A stretch of DNA of 64,000 bases from JBBROS01 sp963792675 (GCA_963792675.1 CAWBWT010000005.1:229498-293497), one strand, 5' to 3'; positions 44,960 to 54,412 are shown, numbered from the stretch's first letter. Numbers and translations are program-made. The notes: a model not told the origin generated them from the letters alone.

Positions 44960-46171
44960 CTAGCGCTCCACCAAGGCGATTCGGGCGTTGTACCAGTTCA
45001 TGAACAGGCTGATCGACAGGCTGATCACCAAGTAGACCACCATGATGACGGCAATGCCCTCGATCGCCTGTCCCGTCTGGTTCAGGGTCGTGCTGGCGAT
45101 CGACACCACGTCCTGGTAGCCGATCGCCACCGCCAGCGAGCTGTTCTTCGTCAGGTTCAGGTATTGGCTGGTCATTGGCGGGATGATCACCCGCATCGCC
45201 TGCGGCAGCACGATCCGCCGCAGCGTCGGCCCGGACCGCAACCCCAGCGCGCCGGCCGCCTCCCACTGACCGCTCGGCACGGCGAGGATGCCGGACCGCA
45301 CGATCTCGGCGATGTAAGCGGAGGTATACAGCACGAGGCCCAGGGTCAGCGCGCCGTATTCGGGGCTCAAGGTCGCGCCGCCGATGAAGTTGAAGCCGCG
45401 CAGCTCCGGCACTTCGAGCGTGAACGGCGCGCCCAGCGCCGCCCACACCAGCCCCGGCAGCACCACCAGCAAGCCGAGGGCGACCGGCCAGGCCTTCGGC
45501 CGCACCCCGGTCTCCTCCTGCCGCTTGTCGCAGACGCGCGACCACATCAGCGTACCCAGCGCGCCGAGCAGGAAGGCGCCCAGCACCCACCAATCCTCCT
45601 GCACCCAGTCGAGCGACGGGATCTTGATGCCGCGGTTGGACAGGAACACGCCCGGTATCGGGTGGAATGATTGCTTTGGCGCCGGCAGCCCCTGCAGCGC
45701 GGTGTACCAGAACAGCAATTGCAGCAGCACCGGGATGTCGCGCACCACCTCGACATAGACCGCCGACAGCTTGGCGATCAGCCAGTTCTTCGACAGCCGG
45801 GCGACGCCCAGCAGCGTGCCCCAGATCGTCGCCAGCACCACGCCGACGACGGCGACCTTCAGCGTGTTGAGCACGCCGATCCAGAGCGCGCGGCCGTAGG
45901 TGTTCTCGGCCGGGTCGTAATCGATCAGGTGCTCGCCGATCGGGATGCCGGCGATCCGGTCGAGGAAGGCGAACCCGGTCGCGATCCGCCGCGCCGCCAG
46001 GTTCCGGCTGGTGTTCTGCACCAGATACCAGACGATCGCGGCCACGATGCCGATGACCACCACCTGCCACACGATGTTACGGAAGCGCGGGTCGGACCAG
46101 CGGAACTGCAGCTTCTTCTTCGGCGCCGCTCGCGCAGGCGCCAGTCGCGGATCGATCGTCGCACCGGACAT
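44960..46171 (-). CDS. aapQ: general L-amino-acid ABC transporter permease
   Basis: A 403-residue inner-membrane permease, partner of AapM. The EAA loop is WEAAGALGLRSGPTLRRIVLPQAMRVIIPP near residue 300. First helix IVWQVVVIGIVAAIVWYLVQNTSRNL is a hallmark of AapQ/BztB. The ATG at 46171 is chosen; one at 46186 would add five residues. It is preceded by an intrinsic terminator after aapJ, so permease expression is expected to be lower than that of the binding protein. Confidence 0.93.
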   Translation of the reverse strand: MSGATIDPRLAPARAAPKKKLQFRWSDPRFRNIVWQVVVIGIVAAIVWYLVQNTSRNLAARRIATGFAFLDRIAGIPIGEHLIDYDPAENTYGRALWIGVLNTLKVAVVGVVLATIWGTLLGVARLSKNWLIAKLSAVYVEVVRDIPVLLQLLFWYTALQGLPAPKQSFHPIPGVFLSNRGIKIPSLDWVQEDWWVLGAFLLGALGTLMWSRVCDKRQEETGVRPKAWPVALGLLVVLPGLVWAALGAPFTLEVPELRGFNFIGGATLSPEYGALTLGLVLYTSAYIAEIVRSGILAVPSGQWEAAGALGLRSGPTLRRIVLPQAMRVIIPPMTSQYLNLTKNSSLAVAIGYQDVVSIASTTLNQTGQAIEGIAVIMVVYLVISLSISLFMNWYNARIALVER

Positions 46172-46288
46172 TGCTACAAACCCCATCCTGGCCGCCGGAA
46201 CCGGGCCGGATGGTCCGGACGGCGGCCAGCGCTCGTCATCAGATTGCAATCCCCGCGCCACTTCAACGGCAGACTGTGCCGCCGGATC

Positions 46289-46319
46289 AAAAAGGGCCGC
46301 TCCGAGACGGAAGCGGCCC
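46289..46319 (-). terminator. intrinsic terminator between aapJ and aapQ
   Basis: On the minus strand the stem GGGCCGCT / AGCGGCCC is followed by TTTTT, 17 nt after the aapJ stop and 118 nt before aapQ. It probably lets the abundant binding protein be made in excess of membrane subunits by partial read-through, a common arrangement for such operons. Confidence 0.85.
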
Positions 46320-46336
46320 AATGCCTGTGCAGTGCG

Positions 46337-47365
46337 TCAGCGGATCGGCGGCGGATAATGCAGCCCGCCCTTGTTCCAAAGGTTGTTGATGCCGCGCGGA
46401 ATGCCGAGCGGGGTGATGTCGCGGTCCCACATCTCGCCGTAATTGCCGACCGCCTTGACGATGTTGACCGCCCAAAGGTTATCGACGCCCAGCGCCTTGC
46501 CCATGTCGCCCTCGGCGCCCAGCAGGCGGCGGACGTCGGGGTTGGTCGACTTCTGCATCTCGGCCACGTTCTTCGACGTGACGCCGCTTTCCTCGGCCTG
46601 ATACATCGCGAACAGGGTCCAGCGCACGACGTCGAAGAACTTGTCGTCGCCCTTGCGCACCATCAGGCCCAGCGGCTCCTTGCTGATGATCTCCGGCAGC
46701 AGAAGGTGGTCGGTCGCCTTGGGTCCCTGCTGGAAGCGGAACGACGCCAGCCCCGACAGGTCGGTCGAGTAGGTGTCGCAGCGGCCCGACAAATAGCTGT
46801 TCTGGATCTCGGCCAGGTCCTGGATCAGCACCGGGGTGAACTTCAGCTTGTTGAGCCGGAAGTAGTCGGCGATCGCGAGCTCGGTGCTGGTGCCGGGCTG
46901 CACACAGACGGTGGCGCCGTCCAGGTCCTTGACCGACTTCACGCCCGACGCGGTTTTCACCATGAACCCGGTGCCGTCATAGAAGTTTACGCCCGCGAAC
47001 TCGAGCCCGAGGTTCGCCTCGCGCCCCAGCGTCCAGGTGGTGCTGCGCACCAGCAGGTCGATCTCGCCCGACTGCAGCGCGGTGAACCGGTTGGTGGTGG
47101 TGGTCGGCACAAACTTCACCTCGGGCTTGCCGAGGATGGCAGCGGCGACGGCGCGGCAGGTATCGGCGTCGATGCCCTGGATCACGCCCTTGGCGTCGGC
47201 CAGCGAGAACCCGGCCACGCCCGTCGACACGCCACAACTCAGCGTGCCCTTCGACTTGATGTCGTCGATCGTCTTTGAGCCGCTGCCCTGGGCCTGCGCC
47301 GGCGCCGACAGCGCGGTCGCGCCGGCAAGGAGCGCCGCGCTCCCGAGCATCAACAGGTTCCTCAT
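46337..47365 (-). CDS. aapJ: general L-amino-acid ABC transporter substrate-binding protein
   Basis: A 342-residue periplasmic binding protein. A signal peptide covers about residues 1-25 (LLMLGSAALLAGATALSAPAQA). Diagnostic stretches are KGTLSCGVSTGVAGFS, FTALQSGEIDLLVRSTTWT and NFYDGTGFMV, as in AapJ/BztA. AAGGGG lies 11 nt upstream of the ATG at 47365. It heads the operon and is followed by an intrinsic terminator. Confidence 0.94.
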   Translation of the reverse strand: MRNLLMLGSAALLAGATALSAPAQAQGSGSKTIDDIKSKGTLSCGVSTGVAGFSLADAKGVIQGIDADTCRAVAAAILGKPEVKFVPTTTTNRFTALQSGEIDLLVRSTTWTLGREANLGLEFAGVNFYDGTGFMVKTASGVKSVKDLDGATVCVQPGTSTELAIADYFRLNKLKFTPVLIQDLAEIQNSYLSGRCDTYSTDLSGLASFRFQQGPKATDHLLLPEIISKEPLGLMVRKGDDKFFDVVRWTLFAMYQAEESGVTSKNVAEMQKSTNPDVRRLLGAEGDMGKALGVDNLWAVNIVKAVGNYGEMWDRDITPLGIPRGINNLWNKGGLHYPPPIR

Positions 47366-47549
47366 TGGTGTCGTTCCCCTTGCATGGATGGGACATGCGT
47401 CCCGCGATGGGCCGGACTGTGCTGCGTGCAAGGCGGAAGATCAATGGGCCGAAGCCAGGATTTACGGAGGGTTTGTGGCCGACCAATGGCCCGACAGGTG
47501 ATCGGGGCCGGGCTGGCGCCGGCGTTGCGGCCGGGTTAGGTCAGGAGCC

Positions 47550-48752
47550 ATGTCCGGATCGGCTGCCACACTCCGCCCGCCAGCCGCCAGCGCCGCGGCG
47601 ATGCCCGTGCTGCTGGCGATCAGCTTCTCCCACCTGCTGAACGATGTCATGCAGTCGCTGCTGCCGGCGATCTACCCGATCCTGAAGGCCAACTACGCGC
47701 TCGACTTCGGCCAGATCGGCCTGTTGACGCTCGCCTTCCAGATCACCGCCTCGCTGCTGCAGCCGCTGGTGGGGATGTACACCGATCGGCGTCCCTTGCC
47801 GTATTCGCTGCCGGTCGGGATGGCCGCCACGCTCTGCGGCTTGGTGCTGCTGGGGGTGGCCGGGCATTTCTGGTCGCTGCTGGTGGCCGCCGCCCTCGTC
47901 GGGCTCGGCAGCAGCGTGTTCCATCCGGAAGCGTCGCGGGTGGCGCGGGTCGCCTCGGGCGGCCGGTTCGGCCTGGCGCAGAGCGTGTTCCAGGTCGGCG
48001 GCAACATCGGCTCGGCGCTCGGTCCGCTGCTGGCCGCGTTCATCGTCATCCCGCACGGCCAGCGCAGCGTCACCTGGTTCTCCGCCGCCGCGCTGACCGC
48101 CATGCTGGTACTGGTCGGGGTCGGCCGCTGGTACAGCACCCGCATGCCGTCCCGGCGCTCCGGCGCGGCGGCGCCCCCGGCGCTGCTGCCGCGCGGCAAG
48201 GTCGCGACGATCCTCGTCCTGCTGGTCGTGCTGCTTTTTTCCAAGTTCTTCTACGTGGCCAGCCTGAACACCTTCTACACGTTCTACACCATCGAGACCT
48301 TCGGCGTGTCGGTGCAGACCTCGCAGCTGCTGCTGTTCCTGTTCCTCGGCGCCTTCGCGGTCGGCGTGCTGGCCGGCGGTCCGATCGGCGACCGCATGGG
48401 ACGCAAGCGGGTGATCTGGTTCTCCATCCTCGGCGTGCTGCCGTTCACCCTCGCGCTGCCGTATGCGAACCTGGCCGGCACGGCGGTGCTGACGGTGATC
48501 ATCGGCCTGATCCTGGCCTCGGCCTCGTCGTCGATCCTGGTCTACGCGCAAGAACTGCTGCCCGGCCGCGTCGGCTTGGTCGCCGGGGTGTTCTTCGGCT
48601 TCGCCTTCGGGCTCGGCGGCCTCGGCGCCGCGCTGCTGGGCGAGCTGGTGGACCACACCAGCCTGCAATTCGTCTATCGCCTCTGCTCCGTGCTGCCCGC
48701 GCTCGGCATCGTCGCCGCCTTCCTGCCGGACCTGCGGGAGCGCCGGGCCTGA
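47550..48752 (+). CDS. MFS transporter, fosmidomycin-resistance (Fsr) type
   Basis: A 400-residue major-facilitator with about twelve transmembrane segments. FSHLLNDVMQSLLPAIYPIL near residue 28-47 and GSSVFHPEASRVARVASGGR are signature stretches of the Fsr subgroup, which exports fosmidomycin and possibly small organic acids. AGGAG lies upstream of the ATG. The gene is divergent from aapJ and convergent with phnM. Its natural substrate here is not known. Confidence 0.9.
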   Translation: MSGSAATLRPPAASAAAMPVLLAISFSHLLNDVMQSLLPAIYPILKANYALDFGQIGLLTLAFQITASLLQPLVGMYTDRRPLPYSLPVGMAATLCGLVLLGVAGHFWSLLVAAALVGLGSSVFHPEASRVARVASGGRFGLAQSVFQVGGNIGSALGPLLAAFIVIPHGQRSVTWFSAAALTAMLVLVGVGRWYSTRMPSRRSGAAAPPALLPRGKVATILVLLVVLLFSKFFYVASLNTFYTFYTIETFGVSVQTSQLLLFLFLGAFAVGVLAGGPIGDRMGRKRVIWFSILGVLPFTLALPYANLAGTAVLTVIIGLILASASSSILVYAQELLPGRVGLVAGVFFGFAFGLGGLGAALLGELVDHTSLQFVYRLCSVLPALGIVAAFLPDLRERRA

Positions 48753-48769
48753 GCGGCCCGCCCCAACAG

Positions 48770-49906
48770 TCAGCGCAGCCGCTTCCAGGCCGCCCCGGTC
48801 AGGTGAGCCACTATCCCGTCCGCGACCGTCGCCAGGATGGCACCCGAGCGAGGCTCGACCAGCACCAGGTCCGCCCGCAATCCCGGGGCGATCCGGCCCC
48901 GGTCATGCAGCCCCGCCGCCGCCGCCGGGTTGGCGCTGATCAGCGCCCAGGCGCCCGCCAGGCCGAGCGGGCCGGGCGCCAGCCGCAAGGCCGATTGCGC
49001 CATCGCCGGATAGAAGTAGTCGCTGACCAGCACCGAGCAGAGTCCCCGCTCGGCCAGCGGCCCGGCCGCGGCCCAGCCCAGATGCGAGCCGCCGCGCACC
49101 ACGTTGGGGCAACCCATCACCACCGCCTCGCCGGCCGCGCGCGCCTCGACCGCCACCGCCTCGGCCATCGGGAACTCGCACACCGTCGCGCCGAGGCCGC
49201 GGAAGTGGCGCCTTGTCGCGACGCTGTCGTCGTCGTGGCTCGCGATCGGCAGCCCGGCCGCACGGGCCGCCGCGGCCAGCCGCGCCGCCGCTGCCGGCAC
49301 ATCCGGGGTGAACGCCATCGCCCGCTCCGCCAGCGCACGGAACGCGGCGAGCGGCATCATCGCCCGCTCGGCGTATTTCGCCGCTCCCTCCGGCGTGTCC
49401 AGCTTGCGCAGGATCGCCGGGGTGTGGTCGTTGAACGTCACCATGTGCACCCGCCCGGCCGCGATGTCGGCCAGCGCCACCTTGAGCGCATCGAGGTTGT
49501 GCAGCTCCCAGCGCATGTTGACCCGGACATCGCACGCGCCGCGCCAAGCCGCCAGCGCGTCCAGCAGCCGGCGCCACGCCTCGGGCCCGCGCAGTCCCGG
49601 CTCCCACGACAGGGTCACGGCATGGAACGCGGTGGTGATGCCGTTGGCGAGCAACTGCGCCTCGGTATCGCGGACCGCGATCTCGGCGGCGAACTCGACC
49701 CCGGGCCGCGGCTGCACTTGCCGCTCGAACGCGTCGCCGTGCAGGTCGACGATCCCCGGCAGCACGAGCAGGCCGCGCGCGTCCAGCGTCCGGCCGCCGC
49801 CGGCGTCATCGCCGACCGATCCGATGCGCCCATGCTCGAGCGTGACCGACGTCTCGACCAACTCCCCGCCCAGCAGCACCGTGCCGCCCTCGATCCGCAA
49901 CGCCAT
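48770..49906 (-). CDS. phnM: alpha-D-ribose 1-methylphosphonate 5-triphosphate diphosphatase (PhnM)
   Basis: A 378-residue amidohydrolase-fold enzyme that in the C-P lyase pathway releases pyrophosphate from the ribosyl triphosphate intermediate. Metal-binding and signature stretches are LPGIVDLHGDAFERQ, VNMRWELHN, TFNDHTPA, ASHDDDS, and NVVRGGSHLGW. No other phn genes (phnG-L, phnJ) are in the window, so it is a solitary copy. An upstream ATG at 49921 adds only five residues. Confidence 0.9.
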   Translation of the reverse strand: MALRIEGGTVLLGGELVETSVTLEHGRIGSVGDDAGGGRTLDARGLLVLPGIVDLHGDAFERQVQPRPGVEFAAEIAVRDTEAQLLANGITTAFHAVTLSWEPGLRGPEAWRRLLDALAAWRGACDVRVNMRWELHNLDALKVALADIAAGRVHMVTFNDHTPAILRKLDTPEGAAKYAERAMMPLAAFRALAERAMAFTPDVPAAAARLAAAARAAGLPIASHDDDSVATRRHFRGLGATVCEFPMAEAVAVEARAAGEAVVMGCPNVVRGGSHLGWAAAGPLAERGLCSVLVSDYFYPAMAQSALRLAPGPLGLAGAWALISANPAAAAGLHDRGRIAPGLRADLVLVEPRSGAILATVADGIVAHLTGAAWKRLR

Positions 49907-49989
49907 CGCTTGCTCCCCCACCGCCGGCGCCTCTTAGCCCGAGCCACGGCGCGCTTGCGAATCGCCGCCGCCGCCGCCTAAGAACAAGC

Positions 49990-50406
49990 ATGGTTAACTT
50001 GGCCAAGCTGGCGGTCGGCATTCGCGACATCGCCCACCTGCGGGAGGTCCAGGCGATGCGCCTGGTGGTGCGGCCGCCGCTCCGGCATCAGACCCGCAAC
50101 CTGCCGCGCCGGGTCGCCGAGATCCGCGGCGAGGGGAGCCTCTACTGGGTGATCGCCGGCGCCATGCTGGTGCGGCAACGGATCCTGGACATCGTGCCCG
50201 ACCACTGGGACGACGGCTCCCGCTGCGCCGGCATCCTGCTCGACCCGGCGCTGGTGCAGGTCGAAGGCCGGCCGGTCAAGGCATTCCAGGGCTGGCGCTA
50301 CCTCGAGGCGGACGACGCCCCGCCCGACCTCACCGCAGCCGACTTTGCGCCCGACGCGATGCCGCCCGCCCTGAAGCGGGAGCTGCGGACGCTGTGCTTG
50401 CTGTGA
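49990..50406 (+). CDS. DUF1489 family protein
   Basis: A 138-residue cytosolic protein of DUF1489, a family largely restricted to alphaproteobacteria and without assigned function. The start KLAVGIRDIAHLREVQAMR and the central IRGEGSLYWVIAGAMLVRQRILDI are diagnostic, as is WRYLEADDAPPDL. The gene is divergent from phnM and just upstream of a small secreted His-rich peptide gene. Confidence 0.9.
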   Translation: MVNLAKLAVGIRDIAHLREVQAMRLVVRPPLRHQTRNLPRRVAEIRGEGSLYWVIAGAMLVRQRILDIVPDHWDDGSRCAGILLDPALVQVEGRPVKAFQGWRYLEADDAPPDLTAADFAPDAMPPALKRELRTLCLL

Positions 50407-50438
50407 TCCACCTGTTCCCCGTCCGCTGGAGTGCATCG

Positions 50439-50648
50439 ATGACCCTGTCCCGCCTTGCCGCCGCCGCACTCGCGCTTGCCGTCCCGCTGCTGGCCTGCGC
50501 TTCGGGAGTCGCCGCTGCGCCGCTCCGCCACGGGCCGCCGGCGCAAGTGCTCATCGCCACCTACGTTCAGCCGCTGCCGTCCAACGTCGCCTACCACCAC
50601 CATCACCGGTCGCATCATCACCGGAAGCACTACGCGCACCGCGGCTGA
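50439..50648 (+). CDS. small secreted histidine-rich peptide
   Basis: A predicted 69-residue precursor. A Sec signal peptide spans about residues 1-26 (LAAAALALAVPLLACASGVAAA); the remaining ~43 residues end in a His/Arg/Lys-rich tail with HHHHRSHHHRKHYAH. Such tails can bind Ni, Zn or Cu, but a metal role is speculative. The ATG lies 32 nt past the DUF1489 stop and the gene ends 3 nt before the opposing rsmA stop. Confidence 0.55.
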   Translation: MTLSRLAAAALALAVPLLACASGVAAAPLRHGPPAQVLIATYVQPLPSNVAYHHHHRSHHHRKHYAHRG

Positions 50649-50651
50649 CGC

Positions 50652-51461
50652 TCAGAGCAGCCTGACCAGGCGGTCCCATTCGGGGACCGCCAGCGTCTCC
50701 GCCCGCCGCACCGGGTCGATTCCGGCGCGCCCCAGCAGCGCCTCGCCGCCGAGCCCCCGCAGGCTGCCGCGCAGCATCTTGCGCCGTTGGCCGAACGCTG
50801 CCGCGGTGAGCCGCTCCATCGCCGCGAACAGGTCCGGCGGCGGCTGCTGCTCCAGCGGCACCAGCCCGACCACGGCCGACCACACCTTCGGCGGCGGCAC
50901 GAACGCCCCGGGCGGCAGCCGCAGCCTGAGGCTGGTGCGACAAGTCCATTGTGCCAGCACGCTCAGCCGGCCGTAGGCGGGCGTGTCGGCGTCGGCGCAG
51001 ATCCGTTCGGCCACCTCGAGCTGGAACATCAGCGTCATCCGTTCCCACGCCGCGGCCTGGCGGAGCCAGCCGACCAGCAGCGGGGTCGCGACGTTGTAAG
51101 GCAGGTTGGCCGCAAGCACCCGCGGCGCCGGGACAAGGGCAGCGAGGTCCAGCCGGGTCGCATCCGCCTCGCGCACCGCAAGCCGGCCCGGATAGGCCTG
51201 CTCCAACTCGGCCAGCGCGCCAATAGCGCGGCGGTCCAGCTCGACCGCCAGCACATCGGCCGCCGGGCTGTCGAGCAGCGCCCGGGTGAGCCCGCCGGGT
51301 CCGGGCCCCACCTCGACCACGTGCCGGCCGGCAATCGGCTCTACCTGCTGCACGATGCGGCCGGTCAGCCCGGGGTCGAGCAGGAAATGCTGGCCGAGCG
51401 AGCGGCGTGCGTCGAGCCCGTGCCGCGCGATCACGTCCTTCAGCGGCGGCAGCGTGGTCAT
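50652..51461 (-). CDS. rsmA: 16S rRNA (adenine1518-N6/adenine1519-N6)-dimethyltransferase
   Basis: A 269-residue SAM-dependent methyltransferase (KsgA) dimethylating two adjacent adenines near the 3' end of 16S rRNA. The SAM motif VEVGPGPGGLT is at residues 49-59 and the catalytic NLPY at 119-122. The N-terminal SLGQHFLLDP is diagnostic. The downstream half shows the KsgA C-terminal domain with FAAMERLTAAAFGQRRKMLRGSL. Lacks the usual upstream pdxA neighbour in the window. Loss normally confers kasugamycin resistance. Confidence 0.95.
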   Translation of the reverse strand: MTTLPPLKDVIARHGLDARRSLGQHFLLDPGLTGRIVQQVEPIAGRHVVEVGPGPGGLTRALLDSPAADVLAVELDRRAIGALAELEQAYPGRLAVREADATRLDLAALVPAPRVLAANLPYNVATPLLVGWLRQAAAWERMTLMFQLEVAERICADADTPAYGRLSVLAQWTCRTSLRLRLPPGAFVPPPKVWSAVVGLVPLEQQPPPDLFAAMERLTAAAFGQRRKMLRGSLRGLGGEALLGRAGIDPVRRAETLAVPEWDRLVRLL

Positions 51462-51753
51462 CGCCTCCCTTCCTCGCCGCAACCGGGCAAGTCAAGCTCC
51501 GGGCCCGCGGCCGCCTGATCCTGCCCCGCTTGCCGCGGGAAGCCTTTAACGCCACCCTAACGAAACAGTGGGCCGGCCGTTCTGGCCGGTAGGCGACCCA
51601 ACGCTCGACGTGTCGCAGTTTTCCCGCCCAGGCACGCTCGTTTCCGTGAGCAAACAAAACCTGACTTTAATGTTCTTATAACGATTAGCGCGTCTGCAGT
51701 AACGTTTCGATATCGGCCCGTTAGCCCGGGTGATCGTTATCGAGGAAGCTGTG

Positions 51754-53178
51754 ATGCGGGAACAAGTCGAGTGGTTCAACACGGTCATCGTCGGCGGCGG
51801 GCCCGCAGGCATCGCTCCCTTGCTGGCTGCCCATCGCAACGGTGACCTCGACGAGCTGCTCGACCGCGGCGTTGCCGTGATCGAACGCTCCCACCGCCTC
51901 GGCGGCGGCGCCATCGGTCAATACGCCATCAACTCCGACAGCAGCGGACGCACCTTCGTCGACTGCCTGCTCAGCGACAGCGAAACCGAGACCGAGCTGA
52001 CCCGGCTGACCGAGCACCCGCTGACCCGGCAGCTCGCCGGGGCCGGCGATGGCGCGGTTGCGCTGCGCGACGCCGGGCAGTTCCTCGATCTGGTCGGCGC
52101 GGCGATGGCGCGCATCGTCGCCGAGCACAAGGCCAGCGCAGTGCTGACCGGCCACACCGCCGTCTCGGCCACCCGCACCGCCGACGGCTGGAGCGTCGCC
52201 ATCCGCGATCTCGCGACCGGGGCGGAGCGCACGCTGCTGGCGCGTCACGTCGTGCTCGCGACCGGCGCCGAGCAGCCGGCGAAGCGCCTGGCGGCCGAGC
52301 GGGTCGGCGGCATCGACCTGATGCAGCGTTGCGCGGGACGCCTGGTGCAGTCGGGCGACGTGCTGACCACCGGCTGGCTCGACACCATCACCGCCCTGCT
52401 GGCGGACAAGCCCGAGCCCCGGGTCGTCATCGTGGGCGGCTCCACCAGTGCGGCCGCCGTGGCCCACGCCCTGCTGCATCGCCTGCCCGGCGTCCGGTTC
52501 GGCGACGGCGGCGTGACCCTGATGCATCGCCGGCCGTTGCGCGTCTACTACCCCGACCGCGCCTCAGCCCTCGCCGAAGGCTACACCGAGTGGTCTGAGG
52601 ACGACGTCTGCCCGATCAGCGGCAAGGTGTTCCGCTTCGCCGGGTTCCGCCTCGACTCGCGTGAACTCGTGATGCAGGTGCGCGGCATCGGCGGCCGCGC
52701 GCCGGAGCCGCGGCTCCAGCTGCACCAGCTGGCCGCTGCGGACCTGGATACCGACGCGGAGCGCCTGCTCGACGCCGCCGACCTGGTCATCGCCGCATTC
52801 GGCTACCGGCCGCGCGCGCTGCCCCTGTTCGACCGAGCCGGGCAGCCGCTCACCTTGTTGTCGCAGACCGGGCCGCAGCAGCCGATGGTCGATGGCCAGT
52901 GCCGCGTGCTGGATGCCGCCGGAGCGCCGCTGCCGGACGTGTTCGGGATCGGCCTCGGCGCCGGCTTCCTGCCGCGCGGCCGGCTGGGCGGCGAGGCGAG
53001 CTTCCGCGGCCAGGCCAACGGCCTTTGGCTGTGGCAGCACGACGTCGGCGCCCTGATCGTCGATGCGGCGCTGAAGCCCTCCGACGCCGTCGCGCCGCAA
53101 TGGGCGGCCGCGCGGCTGCCGGCCGGCTTCGCCGCCGCGCCCGCCTTGAGCCCGTCGCTTGCCGTGGGAGGGGCCTGA
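51754..53178 (+). CDS. FAD-dependent oxidoreductase, lysine/ornithine N-monooxygenase-like
   Basis: A 474-residue flavoprotein. The FAD-binding motif GGGPAGIAP is at residues 14-22, and a second dinucleotide motif VVIVGGSTSAA near residue 225 fits NADPH binding. The ATGAE-like motif is LATGAEQPA near residue 169, the typical site in N-hydroxylating monooxygenases such as SidA/IucD. An alternative is a general FAD/NAD(P) protein without monooxygenase activity. The ATG at 51754 is preceded by GAGGAAG and 292 bp of AT-richer leader. It is followed after one base by an aminotransferase-like gene and an acyltransferase. Confidence 0.75.
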   Translation: MREQVEWFNTVIVGGGPAGIAPLLAAHRNGDLDELLDRGVAVIERSHRLGGGAIGQYAINSDSSGRTFVDCLLSDSETETELTRLTEHPLTRQLAGAGDGAVALRDAGQFLDLVGAAMARIVAEHKASAVLTGHTAVSATRTADGWSVAIRDLATGAERTLLARHVVLATGAEQPAKRLAAERVGGIDLMQRCAGRLVQSGDVLTTGWLDTITALLADKPEPRVVIVGGSTSAAAVAHALLHRLPGVRFGDGGVTLMHRRPLRVYYPDRASALAEGYTEWSEDDVCPISGKVFRFAGFRLDSRELVMQVRGIGGRAPEPRLQLHQLAAADLDTDAERLLDAADLVIAAFGYRPRALPLFDRAGQPLTLLSQTGPQQPMVDGQCRVLDAAGAPLPDVFGIGLGAGFLPRGRLGGEASFRGQANGLWLWQHDVGALIVDAALKPSDAVAPQWAAARLPAGFAAAPALSPSLAVGGA

Positions 53179-53179
53179 C

Positions 53180-54412
53180 ATGACCGTTCCGTTGATCCGG
53201 CCGAACCCGCCCCGGCTGAGCCAAGCCGCCGACCGCCTCCGCACCATCGAGGACAGCGGCATCTTCAGCAACTTCGGACCGGCCAACACCGCGTTCGAGC
53301 AGGACATGGTCGTCCGCATGTTCGGAGGCGAGGGCGGCTGCATGACCGTGTGCAACGCCACCATCGGCCTGATGCTGGCGGTGCAGCAGGCGATCGGCGG
53401 CCGCCCGGTCGGCACCAAATACGCGCTGATGCCGTCGTTCACGTTCGCCGCCGCCGCGCATGCGGCCATGTGGTGCGGGCTGACGCCGCTGTTCTGCGAC
53501 ATCGACCCGGCCACCTGGACCGCCGACCCGGCCCATGAGGAGCGGCTGATCGCCCAGTACGGCGCCGACATCGCCGTCGTCATGCCGTACGCCACGTTCG
53601 GCTTCGATCTCGACCTCGCCCGCTACACGGCGCTGACCGCGCGCCACGGTATCCCCGTGGTCGTGGACGCCGCCGCCTCGCTCGGCACCACCGCGTCCGA
53701 CGGGCGCGGCTACGGCGCCGGGTTCCGCGGGCTGATCGTCTACTCGATGCACGCCACCAAGTCGTTTTCCACCGGCGAGGGCGGGGTGATCTACAGCGCC
53801 GACCCCGCGGCGATCGCGACCCTGCGGCAGATGTGCAACTTCGGCTTCGGCAAGCCGCGCAACGCCACCATGCCGGGGCTGAACGCCAAGCTGAGCGAGG
53901 TCGGCGCGCTGCTGGCGCACCTGCGGCTCGGCGCGAACGACGCCATGATCGCGCATCGCTCGGCCTTGATGCAGGGCTACCGCGACGCCCTGCCGGAGCT
54001 CGCCTTCCAGACGCAGCGTCGGGGCGAGCAGGCGCACCAGTTCGCACCCGCGTTGCTGCCCCGGATGCTGGCACCGCATCGGGCCGAGATCGTGGCGGCC
54101 TTGGCCCGGCGCGGCATCGGCTGCGCAACCTATTTCAGCCCGCACGTGCTGCAGCAGGACTACTTCGCCGGCTACACGCTCGGCGGCGCGCTGCCGGTGT
54201 CGGACGACGTGGGCGCCCGCATCATCAGCCTGCCGCTGTTCGACAGCATGACCGCGCACGACCTGGTCGAGGTGGTCACGGTGCTGCGCGAGGAGATGGT
54301 CCGGTTCGCAAAGCCCGCCCGGTCACGTGCCCGCCGCCCCGCCAAGCCGGTGCCGGCGCCCGTGGGCCCGGTCCCCTCGGTCCTGCAGGTGAATGCGGGA
54401 GCGCCGACCTAA
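53180..54412 (+). CDS. DegT/DnrJ/EryC1/StrS-family aminotransferase
   Basis: A 410-residue PLP-dependent protein of the sugar-aminotransferase group. The Schiff-base Lys is Lys194 in SMHATKSFSTGEGG; the PLP-binding Asp is Asp163 in VVDAAAS. Substrates are usually nucleotide-linked keto-sugars, but no sugar-nucleotide enzyme is nearby. The ~25-residue C-terminal tail is rich in Arg, Pro and Ala. The ATG lies one base after the upstream stop and its own stop abuts the acyltransferase ATG, so the three genes form a compact operon. Confidence 0.88.
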   Translation: MTVPLIRPNPPRLSQAADRLRTIEDSGIFSNFGPANTAFEQDMVVRMFGGEGGCMTVCNATIGLMLAVQQAIGGRPVGTKYALMPSFTFAAAAHAAMWCGLTPLFCDIDPATWTADPAHEERLIAQYGADIAVVMPYATFGFDLDLARYTALTARHGIPVVVDAAASLGTTASDGRGYGAGFRGLIVYSMHATKSFSTGEGGVIYSADPAAIATLRQMCNFGFGKPRNATMPGLNAKLSEVGALLAHLRLGANDAMIAHRSALMQGYRDALPELAFQTQRRGEQAHQFAPALLPRMLAPHRAEIVAALARRGIGCATYFSPHVLQQDYFAGYTLGGALPVSDDVGARIISLPLFDSMTAHDLVEVVTVLREEMVRFAKPARSRARRPAKPVPAPVGPVPSVLQVNAGAPT

